From Microbispora sp. H13382 (GTDB lineage Bacteria; Actinomycetota; Actinomycetes; Streptosporangiales; Streptosporangiaceae), in assembly GCF_014161445.1 (NCBI RefSeq), contig NZ_JABBXA010000006.1, forward strand, positions 186,001 to 250,000: DNA of 64,000 bases. The letters are read 5' to 3'. A program made the translations under genes and the position numbers. The notes under the pieces were generated by a model. That model saw only the letters and a list, made by a program, of their open reading frames with translations, was not told where the DNA came from and ran no database searches. Shown here one piece after another: positions 27,568 to 36,555 of the stretch (positions are counted from its first letter, which is position 1; every line of letters begins with the position of its first letter).

Positions 27568-30155
27568 CGGGTCACCTCGAAGATGCCGTGTGCGCCGGCC
27601 TCGCCGTGGCGCATGTCATGGTCGACGAAGGGATAGTGGCCCGGTTCCGGGAAGGCGGTTTCGACGAATCCGCCCTGCGCGGCGGCCAGATCGAGCACCT
27701 GGGACGCCCCGTCGCCTTGACCCGGTCGCAGCAGGTAGGCGCCTTCCTTGTAGACGGTGTCGAACTGCGCGCCCACGATGTGGAAGGCCGTGCCCGAGGC
27801 GGGTCCGGCGGCGACCACCCACACGCGGACCCGTTCGCCCGGGCGAGCGGTCATCGGAGCGTGGTCGTATCCGGCGGCGGTGCCGTTGAACATCCAGGCG
27901 TCGGGCCGGCCGTCGCGCATCTTGGAGACCTGCTCGGTGCCGCCCGGTTGCCCGAGGTAGAGCTCACCCTGTACGAGCACGTACTCCCGGTCGACAGGAG
28001 CCAGGTTCGGCGGATCGATGATGACCGCGCCGTACATGCCGTTGGCGATGTGCTGGAGCATCGGCATCGTCGAGCAGTGGTAGAGCCAGGCCCCGGCGTG
28101 CTCGGCGCGGAACCGATAGGTGAGGTGTTCACCGGGGCGGATGGTGCGCATCGGCACGTCCGGCGCGAGCGACCCGGCGTGGAAGTCGATGCCGTGCCCC
28201 ATCGTGTCGTCGTTGACCAGCGTGATCGTGAACACGTCGCCGACCTTGCCGCGCAGCACGGGCCCGGGTACGGTGCCGCCGAAGGTCCACATTCGCTGCC
28301 GGACCCCCGGTGCGACCTCGATGTCCTTCCGCACCGCGTGGATCTCCATCCGGTGCTCGGTGCCGCCGGACGCGGGCCGCAGCGTCGCGTCGTACGGACG
28401 CCATCCCGGGCTCATCGGAGCGGCCAGGTTCAGCACACCCGGGGCGGTGGCCATGTGATCGGTTCGACCGCTGTGATCCATGCCCGATTCAGGGGCCCGG
28501 CCGGTGCCCTTGACGTCGATCCGCATGGTCATGCCGGCCGCCCGGTGTCCCGGCACCGTGCACCAGCCGTCGATCGGGCCGGCGAGCGGGGGCAACTCGA
28601 GCGTCGCGGTCTGCCCGGCGCCGAGCATCGGCGTCCGCTGGCCGGTGGCGAGGCGTAGGTCGTGCTGTTGGGCGTCCCGGTTGGTCACCCGCAGCACGAG
28701 CCGGGTCCCGGGGGCCGCCTCGATCGTCCCGGGCATGATCCGCATGTTCGCCAGGGTGACCTCCACCGTGCGGACGCCCGCGCCGTTGTCCTGCACGGCG
28801 AGCTTCGCGGCCGGCGTGACTCCCCTGCCGTCGCTGAGCGCGAGGGCGACGGCCACCGCCGTGGCCAGCAGGCCGACCGCGACACCCCCGACCGTGGGCG
28901 AGACGCGCGGCCCACGCGCGCGGCCCACGGTGACGGCGGCGAGCAGGACGAACGCCGCGAGCGCCGCCACCACGAACCCCCAGGCGATCAGCGACACCCG
29001 GCCGGGCACGGGCAGCGCGATCAGCGGCACCGCGACGTTGACCACGGCCAGCCGGATGATCCAGCCGCGCTCCAGCAGAGCCGCGTTCCGCTTCAGCGCG
29101 GCGGGTCCGCCGCCGAGCACCACGGGCAGCAGGAAGGTCAGTGCGCCGAGAAGCGTCTGTCCAGCGAAGCCCACCAGGGTGAACGGCACCAGCGGCTCAA
29201 TCCCGTGTGCCACCTGGTCCGCGGGCCGAGTCGCCACGACCGACAGATCGGCGAGGACGGCCACGACGAACCAGGCCGTGCCCGCTGCGAGCATCCACGC
29301 GGCGGGTGTGTGCGGCGGCCGGCGCCGTGCCGTACGGAGGAACGGCACGAGGGCGAGCGCGGCCGCCGCGGCGTAAAGCAGCAGCCCGGCCACCGCGACC
29401 CAGCGTGCTCCGCCCAGGAACCCGCCCACCGTCACGGCCAGGCCGGGTACGGCGAGGCGCAGCGAGCGGCGGGCGATCACCCCGCTTCCTTCGGCCACCT
29501 GGGTGCGCAGCACCGTCGGCCAGAGCGTGAACAGCGTGCCCAGGACGGCGAGGCCGACCCAGCCGAGCAGGTTGACGTGGACGTGCGCGGCCTGCAGTCG
29601 CGTGCTGCTCGTGCCCGGCGGCCATGCGGCGAGCATCAGCCCGCCCAGCGTCCCCCCGGTGACGAGCGCCGCCCCCGCGCCGATGTACCAGGCGACGACG
29701 TGCGCGAACCGGCCGCCGAGGGCCCGCCTCGACCAGGAGACGAGGATCGCCACGTGCCAGCCGATGACGCCGACCACGAGCGCCGCCCCGGCGATGCCGA
29801 GCCGGACGGGGCCGTACGTGGCGCCGTACAGCACCGCCGCCACCCCGGTGTTCAGGGCGGCGAGCCGGACCGGGCGCACCCACGGGGACGGTTCGCCCCG
29901 GCGCAGCAGTGCGATCGCGAAGTGTTCCGTCCAGGTCACGATGGCATTGGTCACCGCGCCGAGCAGGAACACGTGGATCAGCAGCCACCGTGGTGCGGGC
30001 AGGTGATCGTGCGTGAGCGTGGCGAGAGCCGCCAGCGCGAGCCAGGCCAGCACGACCCCGTTCGCCCTCGCGTGCCAGGATGCACGCGAACGACGCCGCG
30101 TCGGCGGCGTCGGCCCGGGACCCGGGGCGCCGACCCGCACATCGACCGTTCTCAT
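27564..30155 (-). CDS. membrane-anchored multi-cupredoxin protein related to copper nitrite reductase
   Basis: An 863-residue fusion. Residues 30-440 form about 11 membrane helices with conserved His (HVHVN at 191-195, HVFLLGAVTN at 61-70). Residues 450-550 are a single cupredoxin with type 1 copper ligands His498, Cys532, His537 and Met542. Residues 575-863 are a two-domain NirK-like unit: type 1 ligands His654, Cys694, His702, Met707; type 2 ligands His659, His693, His846; catalytic Asp657. The position of the second catalytic residue (His255 in Alcaligenes enzymes) is Gln797 by my alignment. ATG 30155 overlaps the upstream stop (ATGA). Nitrite reduction or another copper redox reaction is possible. 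Confidence 0.8.
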   Translation of the reverse strand: MRTVDVRVGAPGPGPTPPTRRRSRASWHARANGVVLAWLALAALATLTHDHLPAPRWLLIHVFLLGAVTNAIVTWTEHFAIALLRRGEPSPWVRPVRLAALNTGVAAVLYGATYGPVRLGIAGAALVVGVIGWHVAILVSWSRRALGGRFAHVVAWYIGAGAALVTGGTLGGLMLAAWPPGTSSTRLQAAHVHVNLLGWVGLAVLGTLFTLWPTVLRTQVAEGSGVIARRSLRLAVPGLAVTVGGFLGGARWVAVAGLLLYAAAAALALVPFLRTARRRPPHTPAAWMLAAGTAWFVVAVLADLSVVATRPADQVAHGIEPLVPFTLVGFAGQTLLGALTFLLPVVLGGGPAALKRNAALLERGWIIRLAVVNVAVPLIALPVPGRVSLIAWGFVVAALAAFVLLAAVTVGRARGPRVSPTVGGVAVGLLATAVAVALALSDGRGVTPAAKLAVQDNGAGVRTVEVTLANMRIMPGTIEAAPGTRLVLRVTNRDAQQHDLRLATGQRTPMLGAGQTATLELPPLAGPIDGWCTVPGHRAAGMTMRIDVKGTGRAPESGMDHSGRTDHMATAPGVLNLAAPMSPGWRPYDATLRPASGGTEHRMEIHAVRKDIEVAPGVRQRMWTFGGTVPGPVLRGKVGDVFTITLVNDDTMGHGIDFHAGSLAPDVPMRTIRPGEHLTYRFRAEHAGAWLYHCSTMPMLQHIANGMYGAVIIDPPNLAPVDREYVLVQGELYLGQPGGTEQVSKMRDGRPDAWMFNGTAAGYDHAPMTARPGERVRVWVVAAGPASGTAFHIVGAQFDTVYKEGAYLLRPGQGDGASQVLDLAAAQGGFVETAFPEPGHYPFVDHDMRHGEAGAHGIFEVTR

Positions 30156-31291
30156 GAGGGGTCCATTCTTCGAGAGCGAGACAGGCGGGACGCGGCTGCC
30201 GGGCGGTGAGCGGGCACGGCGTGACGGGCGAACACGGCGCAGCAGGCGAACGCCGGCAGCGCCACCTCCCCCAGCACGCCGCCGACCGTGCGGACGGCGG
30301 CCACGCCACCGAGGTCGCCGGCGATCCGGACCAGCAGGGCGGCGTGCAGCAGGGCCAGCGGGCCGTACAGCACCCGGTGATACGGCAGCCGCACCCGCAG
30401 GACGGCGGGCAGGATGACCGGCGCGTGGCCGAACACCATGGACATGACGAACCCGAGGAAGACCGCGTGCAGCGCGGCGTCGTACAGGCCGTCCGCCGCG
30501 GGACGCCCGAAAATCCCCCATAGCGCCCCGGCCAGGGCCAGCCAGGCGTAACCGGACAGCAGACAGACCGCGGCATAACGCGGCAGGCCGGCCGTGCGCA
30601 CGGTCCTGCGGGCGATGTCGTGGACGGCCAGCAGCCCCGCCAGAGCGATCATGCCCACCCCGGCCACCCGCCATCCCAGGTCCGGCCGGGGAACCGAGGC
30701 GAGGACGCCCGCCCCGAGGACGCCCATGGCGGCCAGGACGCCGTCACCGGCCCGGCGGCCCACGAACCCGACGTGCGCCAGTTCGAGCCGTTCCCCGGCG
30801 ATCGTGAGGACGAGGAAGGCCGTCAGCCAGGGCACCAGGTCGGCGATCGGGAGTCCGCGCAGCCACAGCAGGCCCCCGACGTACCACGCGATCGCACCGG
30901 ACATCTGGACGACGACCTCAGGGCAGGGCCGGCGGGCGAGCAGTACGAGATAGACGGCGAGAAACCAACCGGCCGCCGCGGTGAGCAGCAGCTGCCCTGG
31001 CCGCGTGAATCCCGCCGCGCCCGCGAGCGCGCCGACGGCGGCCAGAGCCGGTGCGGCATAGCCCCACGGCCGCCCGAGGGCGACCGCGCGTTCGAGAGAG
31101 ATGAGCGTGCCCAGGAAGCCGAGCGCCATCAGCGGTCCGTGCTGCGTGGCGAGCGCCGCGCTGGGCACGGGCACGCCTACGCCAAGCAGGCTCAGTCCGC
31201 CCCAGAGCCCGGCGATGACGGACAGCAGGGCGCCCGCGGGCAGAGGCAGCCTGCTCACGGCCGTTCCCCCGCGCGCTCCGGCATCCGTCAT
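30152..31291 (-). CDS. NnrS-like polytopic membrane protein
   Basis: A 379-residue protein with about 12 hydrophobic helices. Histidines fall within helices (QHGPLMALGFLGTLISLER, GERLELAHVGF, HAVFLGFVMSMVFGHAPVI, YHRVLYGPLALLHA), a pattern like NnrS, a heme and copper membrane protein involved in nitric oxide stress. The match is by eye and not certain. ATG 31291 overlaps the stop of the regulator gene, and its own stop overlaps the start of the cupredoxin fusion, so it is co-translated with both. Confidence 0.65.
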   Translation of the reverse strand: MTDAGARGGTAVSRLPLPAGALLSVIAGLWGGLSLLGVGVPVPSAALATQHGPLMALGFLGTLISLERAVALGRPWGYAAPALAAVGALAGAAGFTRPGQLLLTAAAGWFLAVYLVLLARRPCPEVVVQMSGAIAWYVGGLLWLRGLPIADLVPWLTAFLVLTIAGERLELAHVGFVGRRAGDGVLAAMGVLGAGVLASVPRPDLGWRVAGVGMIALAGLLAVHDIARRTVRTAGLPRYAAVCLLSGYAWLALAGALWGIFGRPAADGLYDAALHAVFLGFVMSMVFGHAPVILPAVLRVRLPYHRVLYGPLALLHAALLVRIAGDLGGVAAVRTVGGVLGEVALPAFACCAVFARHAVPAHRPAAASRLSRSRRMDPS

Positions 31292-32133
31292 CCGGGCCCT
31301 CCGCCGCCACCACACGAACACGGCGTTTCCTCGGACGCGTGCTCCCCGTGGCTGTGCAGTGTGGCCACGCACAGGCCGGGCCGTACGAACGGTTGCAGGC
31401 GGACCATGTCGGGCGGGGCGCCCATCTCGGCGAGCGCGCCCTGCATGAGGCCGAGGTGCACGCCACAGACCACCTCGGGGTCGGCCTGGGCGAGTTCGCG
31501 GAACGGACAGCGACGCAGTTCGATGCGGGAGCCGTCGTCGACCGGCAGGGGGTCGAAACCGGCGTCGTCCAGCAGTTCCACGATCTCGGCGGTGGCCGCC
31601 GCGAGCCCCGCCTCCATCGGCGAGCGATCACCTGCCGCTGCCGTCGTCCCTGTTGTGGTCCGCGCCGGAGGCGCCTGCTCATCCGCCCGGCTGCCGGCTC
31701 GTTTCCCCGTTCGCTCGCCGTAGGCGCGGCCGGCCGAGATCGCGGCTGCCCCCCGGTTCTCGTCCAGCCCGCTCAGGTAGGTGAGCAGCACCTCGGCGAG
31801 CAGCCGGTAGTTGCGCCGCTCGTCGGCGTCGGGCCCGGCGGTCGCGGAATAGAGCAGGCGGGGCCGGCCCGGCCGTTCTCGGTCTTCCCTGCCGCCGTTC
31901 GCGTATCCGTGCTCGACCAGGAGCGCGAGATGGCCGCGCACAGTGTTGGGGTGCAGCCCGACGGCGGCGGCGATCTCGGGGATGGCCATCGGACGCCCCG
32001 CCTTTCGCAGGGTCTCCAGGACGGCGACACGACTCACATCCGCGAGCACGCGATGGGCGCGCGGATCGATGTCCGCGCCGCGGTCGCCGGTCACGCTCTC
32101 AGTCGCCCGTCGGGTCGCCCGTTGAGTTTCCAC
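31288..32133 (-). CDS. winged-helix regulator with Fe-S-type cysteine motif
   Basis: A regulator of about 281 residues. The N-terminal winged helix (AIPEIAAAVGLHPNTVRGHL) is ArsR/SufR-like. The C-terminal half has Cys209, Cys223 and Cys255 in CPFRELA, VVCGVHLGLM and GLCVATL, an arrangement seen in SufR-type Fe-S sensors, and ends with CSCGGG. GTG 32133 is chosen: a TATACT-like -10 lies just upstream, which would make the mRNA leaderless. Longer in-frame starts up to 32202 exist. It probably senses NO, iron or redox state and controls this operon. Confidence 0.75.
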   Translation of the reverse strand: METQRATRRATESVTGDRGADIDPRAHRVLADVSRVAVLETLRKAGRPMAIPEIAAAVGLHPNTVRGHLALLVEHGYANGGREDRERPGRPRLLYSATAGPDADERRNYRLLAEVLLTYLSGLDENRGAAAISAGRAYGERTGKRAGSRADEQAPPARTTTGTTAAAGDRSPMEAGLAAATAEIVELLDDAGFDPLPVDDGSRIELRRCPFRELAQADPEVVCGVHLGLMQGALAEMGAPPDMVRLQPFVRPGLCVATLHSHGEHASEETPCSCGGGGGPG

Positions 32134-32168
32134 GGTCAGTAGTATAAATACAACGGAGACCGTGAAAA
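32127..32168. promoter_or_regulatory. inverted repeat over the shared regulator/hemerythrin promoter
   Basis: TTTCCACGGTC at 32127-32137 is matched (10 of 11) by GACCGTGAAAA at 32158-32168. The 20-bp spacer is AT-rich and contains minus-strand TATACT (32146-32141) and plus-strand TATAAA (32143-32148), possible -10 elements. It is the best candidate operator for the Fe-S-type regulator. Confidence 0.6.
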
Positions 32169-32246
32169 ACCCTTCCGGAGCCTGATGCGGAAGAGAAGAC
32201 ACTGCCGGCCCAGGACGTAGCCCGGGCCGGAGACGAGGAGCCGTAC

Positions 32247-33131
32247 ATGACTGTCACCGGCGAGGACAAGGCGCAGACCACCTCGGCAGACGGATCCCGG
32301 GAAGCCTCCGAAACACAGGAAGACCTGGAGACGCGGGAGGCCACCGTCCAGGCGATCCGCGACCACCACCGGAAGCTCGGCCGGACGATGGCGGATCACG
32401 CGCTGACCATCGGACGCGCGGTCGACCAGCTTTCGTCCCCGTCCGCCCGGCAGGCGACGCTGGTCGCGTTCTGCAGAGAAGAGGTCCTTCCCCACGCGAT
32501 CGCCGAGGAGGGCACGCTGTACGCCACGGGCGCGCGGCTGATGGAGACGGCGCTGCTGGTGCGCGCCATGACGGGCGAACACGCCGTGCTGGGCAATCTG
32601 GTGGACGCGGTGGAACAGGCCCGCACCCCCGGAGAGATCGCCGGTGCCGCCGCGGCGCTTGACGCGATGTTCCAGTCGCATCTGGAGAAGGAGAACGACA
32701 TCCTGCTTCCGGCACTCGTCGACGCCGGGGTCGACCTCGGCGCGCTGCTCGCCGGTATGCACGAGATCCTCGGTGAGTCCGGCCACACGCATGGCTCGGA
32801 GCAGCACGGCTCGGCGCAGGGGCGGGCGCGGGGGCACGGCGGTTGCTCGTGCACATGCGGCGGCGGTCAGGACGCCGCCGATGCCGGGGACGCGAGTGTG
32901 GAGGTCGTGGAGGGTGAGTTGGACGTGCGGCGCCTGGCGCACGTCCAACGGCACGAGGAAATCTTCGCGACCTTCCGCGCCCTCCGGCCGAGGGAGGCGT
33001 TCGTACTGGTCAACGACCACGATCCGAAGCCGCTCTACTACCAGTTCGCGGCGCGGCACCCGGGTGAGTTCGACTGGGGCTACGTCGAGTCCGGTCCGGA
33101 CGTATGGCGGGTGCGGATCGGACGGCTCTGA
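32247..33131 (+). CDS. hemerythrin-DUF2249 fusion protein
   Basis: A 294-residue protein. Residues 34-175 form a hemerythrin-like four-helix bundle with candidate di-iron ligands His40/41, His83, Glu87, His112, His145 and Glu149. A His/Gly-rich linker contains CSCTC (200-204). Residues 223-294 are DUF2249 (ELDVRRL...HEEIF...VNDHDPKPLYYQF). Hemerythrin-DUF2249 proteins are associated with nitric oxide and nitrite metabolism. It is divergent from the coupled copper/NnrS-like operon and shares its control region. Confidence 0.85.
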   Translation: MTVTGEDKAQTTSADGSREASETQEDLETREATVQAIRDHHRKLGRTMADHALTIGRAVDQLSSPSARQATLVAFCREEVLPHAIAEEGTLYATGARLMETALLVRAMTGEHAVLGNLVDAVEQARTPGEIAGAAAALDAMFQSHLEKENDILLPALVDAGVDLGALLAGMHEILGESGHTHGSEQHGSAQGRARGHGGCSCTCGGGQDAADAGDASVEVVEGELDVRRLAHVQRHEEIFATFRALRPREAFVLVNDHDPKPLYYQFAARHPGEFDWGYVESGPDVWRVRIGRL

Positions 33132-33297
33132 TCACCGGCTACCGGCGTTTCCCCGGCTCGTCAGGGCCGGCACCAGCGCGGAGTGTCGAATGACCACCCC
33201 GGCCCCGGGCGGATCCCTGCCTTCGACTCCGGCCGGCCGGCCGCCGACGCGCCCGGTCGCCCCGGGCGCTCATCATGCGTCTTTGGGCCGGAGGTGG

Positions 33298-34209
33298 TCA
33301 GGCGGGGGCGTCGAGGCGGGCGATGTGCTCGTCGTCGAGCTTGACGTCGACGATGATCTCTTCGAGCTGGGCCATCGAGCTGACGCCGACGATCGGGATG
33401 ATGTCCTGCGCCCGCAGCCAGGCGAGCACGACCTGGTTGCGCGTCGCGCCGAGCTCGCCGGCCACCTCGTCCAGCACCGCCAGCCGCCTCGTGGTGCCCG
33501 GGTGGTCGTAGTACTCGGGCATCGGTTTGGCGGTGTACGCGCCCGCGAGCAACGAGGAGTAGACCCACAGCGTCAGGTCGCCCTCGGAACGCACGTAGTC
33601 CAGCATCTCGTCGGAGACCTGGGTGTGGCCGCCTTCGGGCACGCGTACCCAGGGCCGGGGGCGGAGGTAGGAGTGGCGGAGTTGCACGTGACGGTATCGA
33701 GCGCCGCCGCGCGCCGCCGCCAGTGAGCGGGCCCGCTCCAGCCGCCACACCGCGTGGTTGCTCGCGCCGACCTCCTTGGCCTTGCCTGCGAGCACCAGTT
33801 CGTCGAAGGCGGCGACCGTCTCCTCCAGCGGCGTCGACCTGTCGTCGACGTGGGCCCAGTAGACGTCGACGTGATCGGTGCCGAGCCGGCGCAGGCTGCC
33901 CTCGATCGCGGCCCGGATCACGCCGGCGGACAGGCCCTCGGCGGCGTCGAGCGTACGGGCGCCGGGCACGGCCGGGCGGGCGCCGCACTTGGTGCTGATC
34001 ACCACGCTGTCCCGGTTGCGCCGGGAGGCGAGCCACCGGCCGATGGTGGCCTCGCTCTCGTCGCCGGTCGCGCCCTCCAGCCAGAACGGATAGTTGTTGG
34101 CTGTGTCGAGCATCGTTCCGCCGGCTTCGACGAAGCGGTCGAGGATGGCGAACGAGGTCGCCTCGTCCACGGTGGTCCCGAAGGGGATCGTTCCCAGAGC
34201 GATTCTCAT
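33298..34209 (-). CDS. aldo/keto reductase
   Basis: A 303-residue NADP-dependent reductase with a TIM-barrel fold. The catalytic tetrad is visible as Asp35, Tyr40 (MLDTANNY), Lys74 (ISTKCG) and His120 (VYWAHVDD). ATG 34209 is preferred over one three codons upstream. Its substrate is unknown. A gap of 166 bases without a gene separates it from the convergent hemerythrin gene. MerR-type regulators often sit beside such reductases; one lies 1.9 kb away. Confidence 0.9.
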   Translation of the reverse strand: MRIALGTIPFGTTVDEATSFAILDRFVEAGGTMLDTANNYPFWLEGATGDESEATIGRWLASRRNRDSVVISTKCGARPAVPGARTLDAAEGLSAGVIRAAIEGSLRRLGTDHVDVYWAHVDDRSTPLEETVAAFDELVLAGKAKEVGASNHAVWRLERARSLAAARGGARYRHVQLRHSYLRPRPWVRVPEGGHTQVSDEMLDYVRSEGDLTLWVYSSLLAGAYTAKPMPEYYDHPGTTRRLAVLDEVAGELGATRNQVVLAWLRAQDIIPIVGVSSMAQLEEIIVDVKLDDEHIARLDAPA

Positions 34210-34254
34210 GCCGACCACCTTGCCGCCTGGAGCGCACTCCAGCGCAAGCGGCTT

Positions 34255-35964
34255 TCAGCGGCGGCGGTCGAGGGCGCTGCGGCCACGCGCCACGATGGTC
34301 TCGACGTCCCTCAGATCGTCCATGTCGTGAGCCCTCGCCAGCGCTTCCTTGGCCGCGTCGTAGGCGTCCAGGACCGCGTTCCAGTCGACGTCGCCGGTTC
34401 TGTCCGTCAGGCTGTCGATCTCCTCGCCCAGCCGGGTCACGTTCTCCTCCTGGACGCTCTTGGCGTCCTCGAACCGGACGGCTCTCTCGGCGGCCTGCTC
34501 CCTGGCGGCTCTGCTCCGTCGTACCCTGGCCGTGACCAGCCCGGCGGCGATCCAGAAGACGACCAGGCCGGCGATGCCGAAGAAGACCAGCCAGCCGGTG
34601 GACATGCGGCTGGAGGACCCGGACAGGTCGACGTCCTTGGCGAAGTCCTGGTTCAGCCCGGTGACCTCGGCGTCCTCGAACGTGGCGCCCCGCAGTTCGG
34701 CCGAGGACACGTCGGCGTCGGTCAGGGTGGCCTTGCGGAAGACCGCGTCCCGGTACTTGCCGTAGCGGAGGTACGCCCGGTCCAACCTGGCGCCGGTGAA
34801 GTCGGCCTGGTCGGCCGTGACGCTGTTCATCTCCGTGTCGCGAAGATCGGCGCCGGCGAGCTCGGCCTGGGTCAGGTCGGCGCTGCCGAGCGCCGCGCCC
34901 GACAGGTCCGCGCGGGACAGGTTCGCCCCCACGAGGTCGGCGCTGCCCAGCTTGGCCCGCCGCAGCCGCGCGCCGCGCAGGTCCGCCCCCTTCGCCTCGC
35001 GAAGCCTCGTCCCGACGGCGGAGACCTCGCGAAGGATGGCCCGGTTCAGTTTGACGCCCGACAGGTCGAGGCCGTCCAGCCTGGCGCCGGTCAGGTCGGC
35101 GCAGCTCAGATCGCCGGGGAAGCTCGTGACCGCGGTCAGGTCCCAGCCCCGGTAGTCCTGACCGCCGCCGGGCTCGCACGACGGGTCCGGCGCCGGCAGG
35201 TATCCGGGCACGCCCCTGCTTCCGGCGAGCCGGGCGTCCCTGACGTCGCGCAGGTCGGCCCCGGTGAGGTCGGCCCCCCGGAAGTCCGCGCCGGTCATCA
35301 CCGACTCGTACAGTTGCGCCCCGCTGAGATCCGCCTGCCGCAGGACCGTCCTGATCAGGGTGGCGCCGTAGAGCTTGGCCCTCGCCGCCCTGACCCGGCT
35401 GAGGTCGGCCCGGCGCATGTCCGCGCCGTAGGCGGAGGCGTCGGTCAGGTCGACGCCGACCAGCTTCGCGTCGTCGAACTGCGCGCCGTACGTCTTGGCC
35501 CGCGCCATCGTGGCCCCGCTCAGGTCGGCTCCCTCGAAATGCGCGTAGTACGGCGAGGAGTCGTCCATCGTCGCCTCGCGCAGGTCGCTGCCGCGCAGGT
35601 CCGCGTAGTACAGCTCGGCCTCGGAGAGGTCGGCCTCGCGCAGTCTGGCCCCGGCCATCCGGGCGTACCCGAGATGGGCTCCCTTGAGAGAGGCTCCGGT
35701 CAGGTCGGCCCCGGTGAGCACGCTCCGCAGGGTCAGGCCGTCCAGTTTGGCGCCCCGGAGGTCCGCGCAGGACAGATCGGCGGGCAGTGTGGCCCGGGTG
35801 AGGTCCCTGCCGGCGAGATGCGGGCCGCTGCCGGGGCGGCACGGCAGGCGGTCGCCGGGCGTCGCCACGGCTGCCGGGGCCATCGGGATCGACAGCGGGA
35901 TCGACAGCGCGATCGCAGCGGAAATGGCCACCGTGCTGGCGATCAGGCGGGGGATGCCGGGCAT
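34255..35964 (-). CDS. exported pentapeptide-repeat membrane protein
   Basis: A 569-residue protein. A signal peptide (about 1-33) precedes two pentapeptide-repeat blocks of A(D/N)LxG type. Each block opens with a cysteine-containing cap ending DLSCADL, one near residue 60 and one near 260. One membrane helix (about 456-481) and an 88-residue charged, helical tail follow. The repeats would be outside the membrane and the tail inside. Pentapeptide solenoids can mimic DNA or bind proteins; no function can be named. ATG 35964 is used because it begins the signal peptide. Confidence 0.8.
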   Translation of the reverse strand: MPGIPRLIASTVAISAAIALSIPLSIPMAPAAVATPGDRLPCRPGSGPHLAGRDLTRATLPADLSCADLRGAKLDGLTLRSVLTGADLTGASLKGAHLGYARMAGARLREADLSEAELYYADLRGSDLREATMDDSSPYYAHFEGADLSGATMARAKTYGAQFDDAKLVGVDLTDASAYGADMRRADLSRVRAARAKLYGATLIRTVLRQADLSGAQLYESVMTGADFRGADLTGADLRDVRDARLAGSRGVPGYLPAPDPSCEPGGGQDYRGWDLTAVTSFPGDLSCADLTGARLDGLDLSGVKLNRAILREVSAVGTRLREAKGADLRGARLRRAKLGSADLVGANLSRADLSGAALGSADLTQAELAGADLRDTEMNSVTADQADFTGARLDRAYLRYGKYRDAVFRKATLTDADVSSAELRGATFEDAEVTGLNQDFAKDVDLSGSSSRMSTGWLVFFGIAGLVVFWIAAGLVTARVRRSRAAREQAAERAVRFEDAKSVQEENVTRLGEEIDSLTDRTGDVDWNAVLDAYDAAKEALARAHDMDDLRDVETIVARGRSALDRRR

Positions 35965-36120
35965 TTCTGTCTCACTGTCTCTCGGGAGCACCACCCGGAC
36001 GCCGGCCCGGGTCGTACGTGGCAGGACCCGTTATATGGGGGCGAATTGCGGCCCGCTTGCCAAATGCCTACAGCGGAAAGGGCGCATGCGCCCGAGATCC
36101 GGTGTGACAGGATCAATGGT

Positions 36121-36513
36121 GTGGCGGTGTACACACCTGGACAGGTCGTCGAGGAGACCGGGTTCAGCCTCGACACCCTTCGGTACTACGAACGGATCGG
36201 GCTGCTGGAGCCGGTCGGCCGCAACGCGGCGGGCCAGCGGCGGTTCAGCGAAGAGGACGTGAGCTGGCTCGGCATGATCCGCTGCCTGCGGGACACGGGC
36301 ATGCCGATCGCGGAGATGCTGCGCTTCGCCCAGCTCGTACGGCAGGGCGAGCACACCATCGAGGACCGGATCGCGTTGCTGGAGGAGCACGACCGGAAGG
36401 TCGAGGAGCAGATCGCCGACCTGCGCCAGAAGCAGGGCGCGATCCAGCGGAAGATCCAGTACTACAAGGACGTGCGGACCATGCGCGACATGCTCCCCGA
36501 GCAGGCGTCCTAG
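36121..36513 (+). CDS. MerR-family regulator
   Basis: A 130-residue MerR protein starting at GTG 36121 (GTG 36127 is possible). The winged helix reads YTPGQVVEETGFSLDTLRYYERIGLLEP, followed by the long dimerisation helix (about 80-125). There are no metal-binding cysteines except one in MIRCLRDTG, so a metal sensor is unlikely. It resembles regulators that control aldo/keto reductases in actinomycetes. It is transcribed divergently from the pentapeptide gene. Confidence 0.85.
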   Translation: MAVYTPGQVVEETGFSLDTLRYYERIGLLEPVGRNAAGQRRFSEEDVSWLGMIRCLRDTGMPIAEMLRFAQLVRQGEHTIEDRIALLEEHDRKVEEQIADLRQKQGAIQRKIQYYKDVRTMRDMLPEQAS

Positions 36514-36555
36514 CTAGGGCGCGCGTACAGTCCGAACCGTTCCGGAGCCGGCGGG

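Noticed and set aside
27564-30155. Plain naming as NirK nitrite reductase
   Set aside because: The fold and copper ligands fit, but the aligned catalytic histidine is glutamine and the protein is a larger fusion, so activity should not be assumed.
33754-36513. 919-residue frame covering the pentapeptide gene antisense and the MerR gene
   Set aside because: Only the last 130 codons, from GTG 36121, are MerR. The rest is the antisense of pentapeptide repeats, which also looks repetitive.
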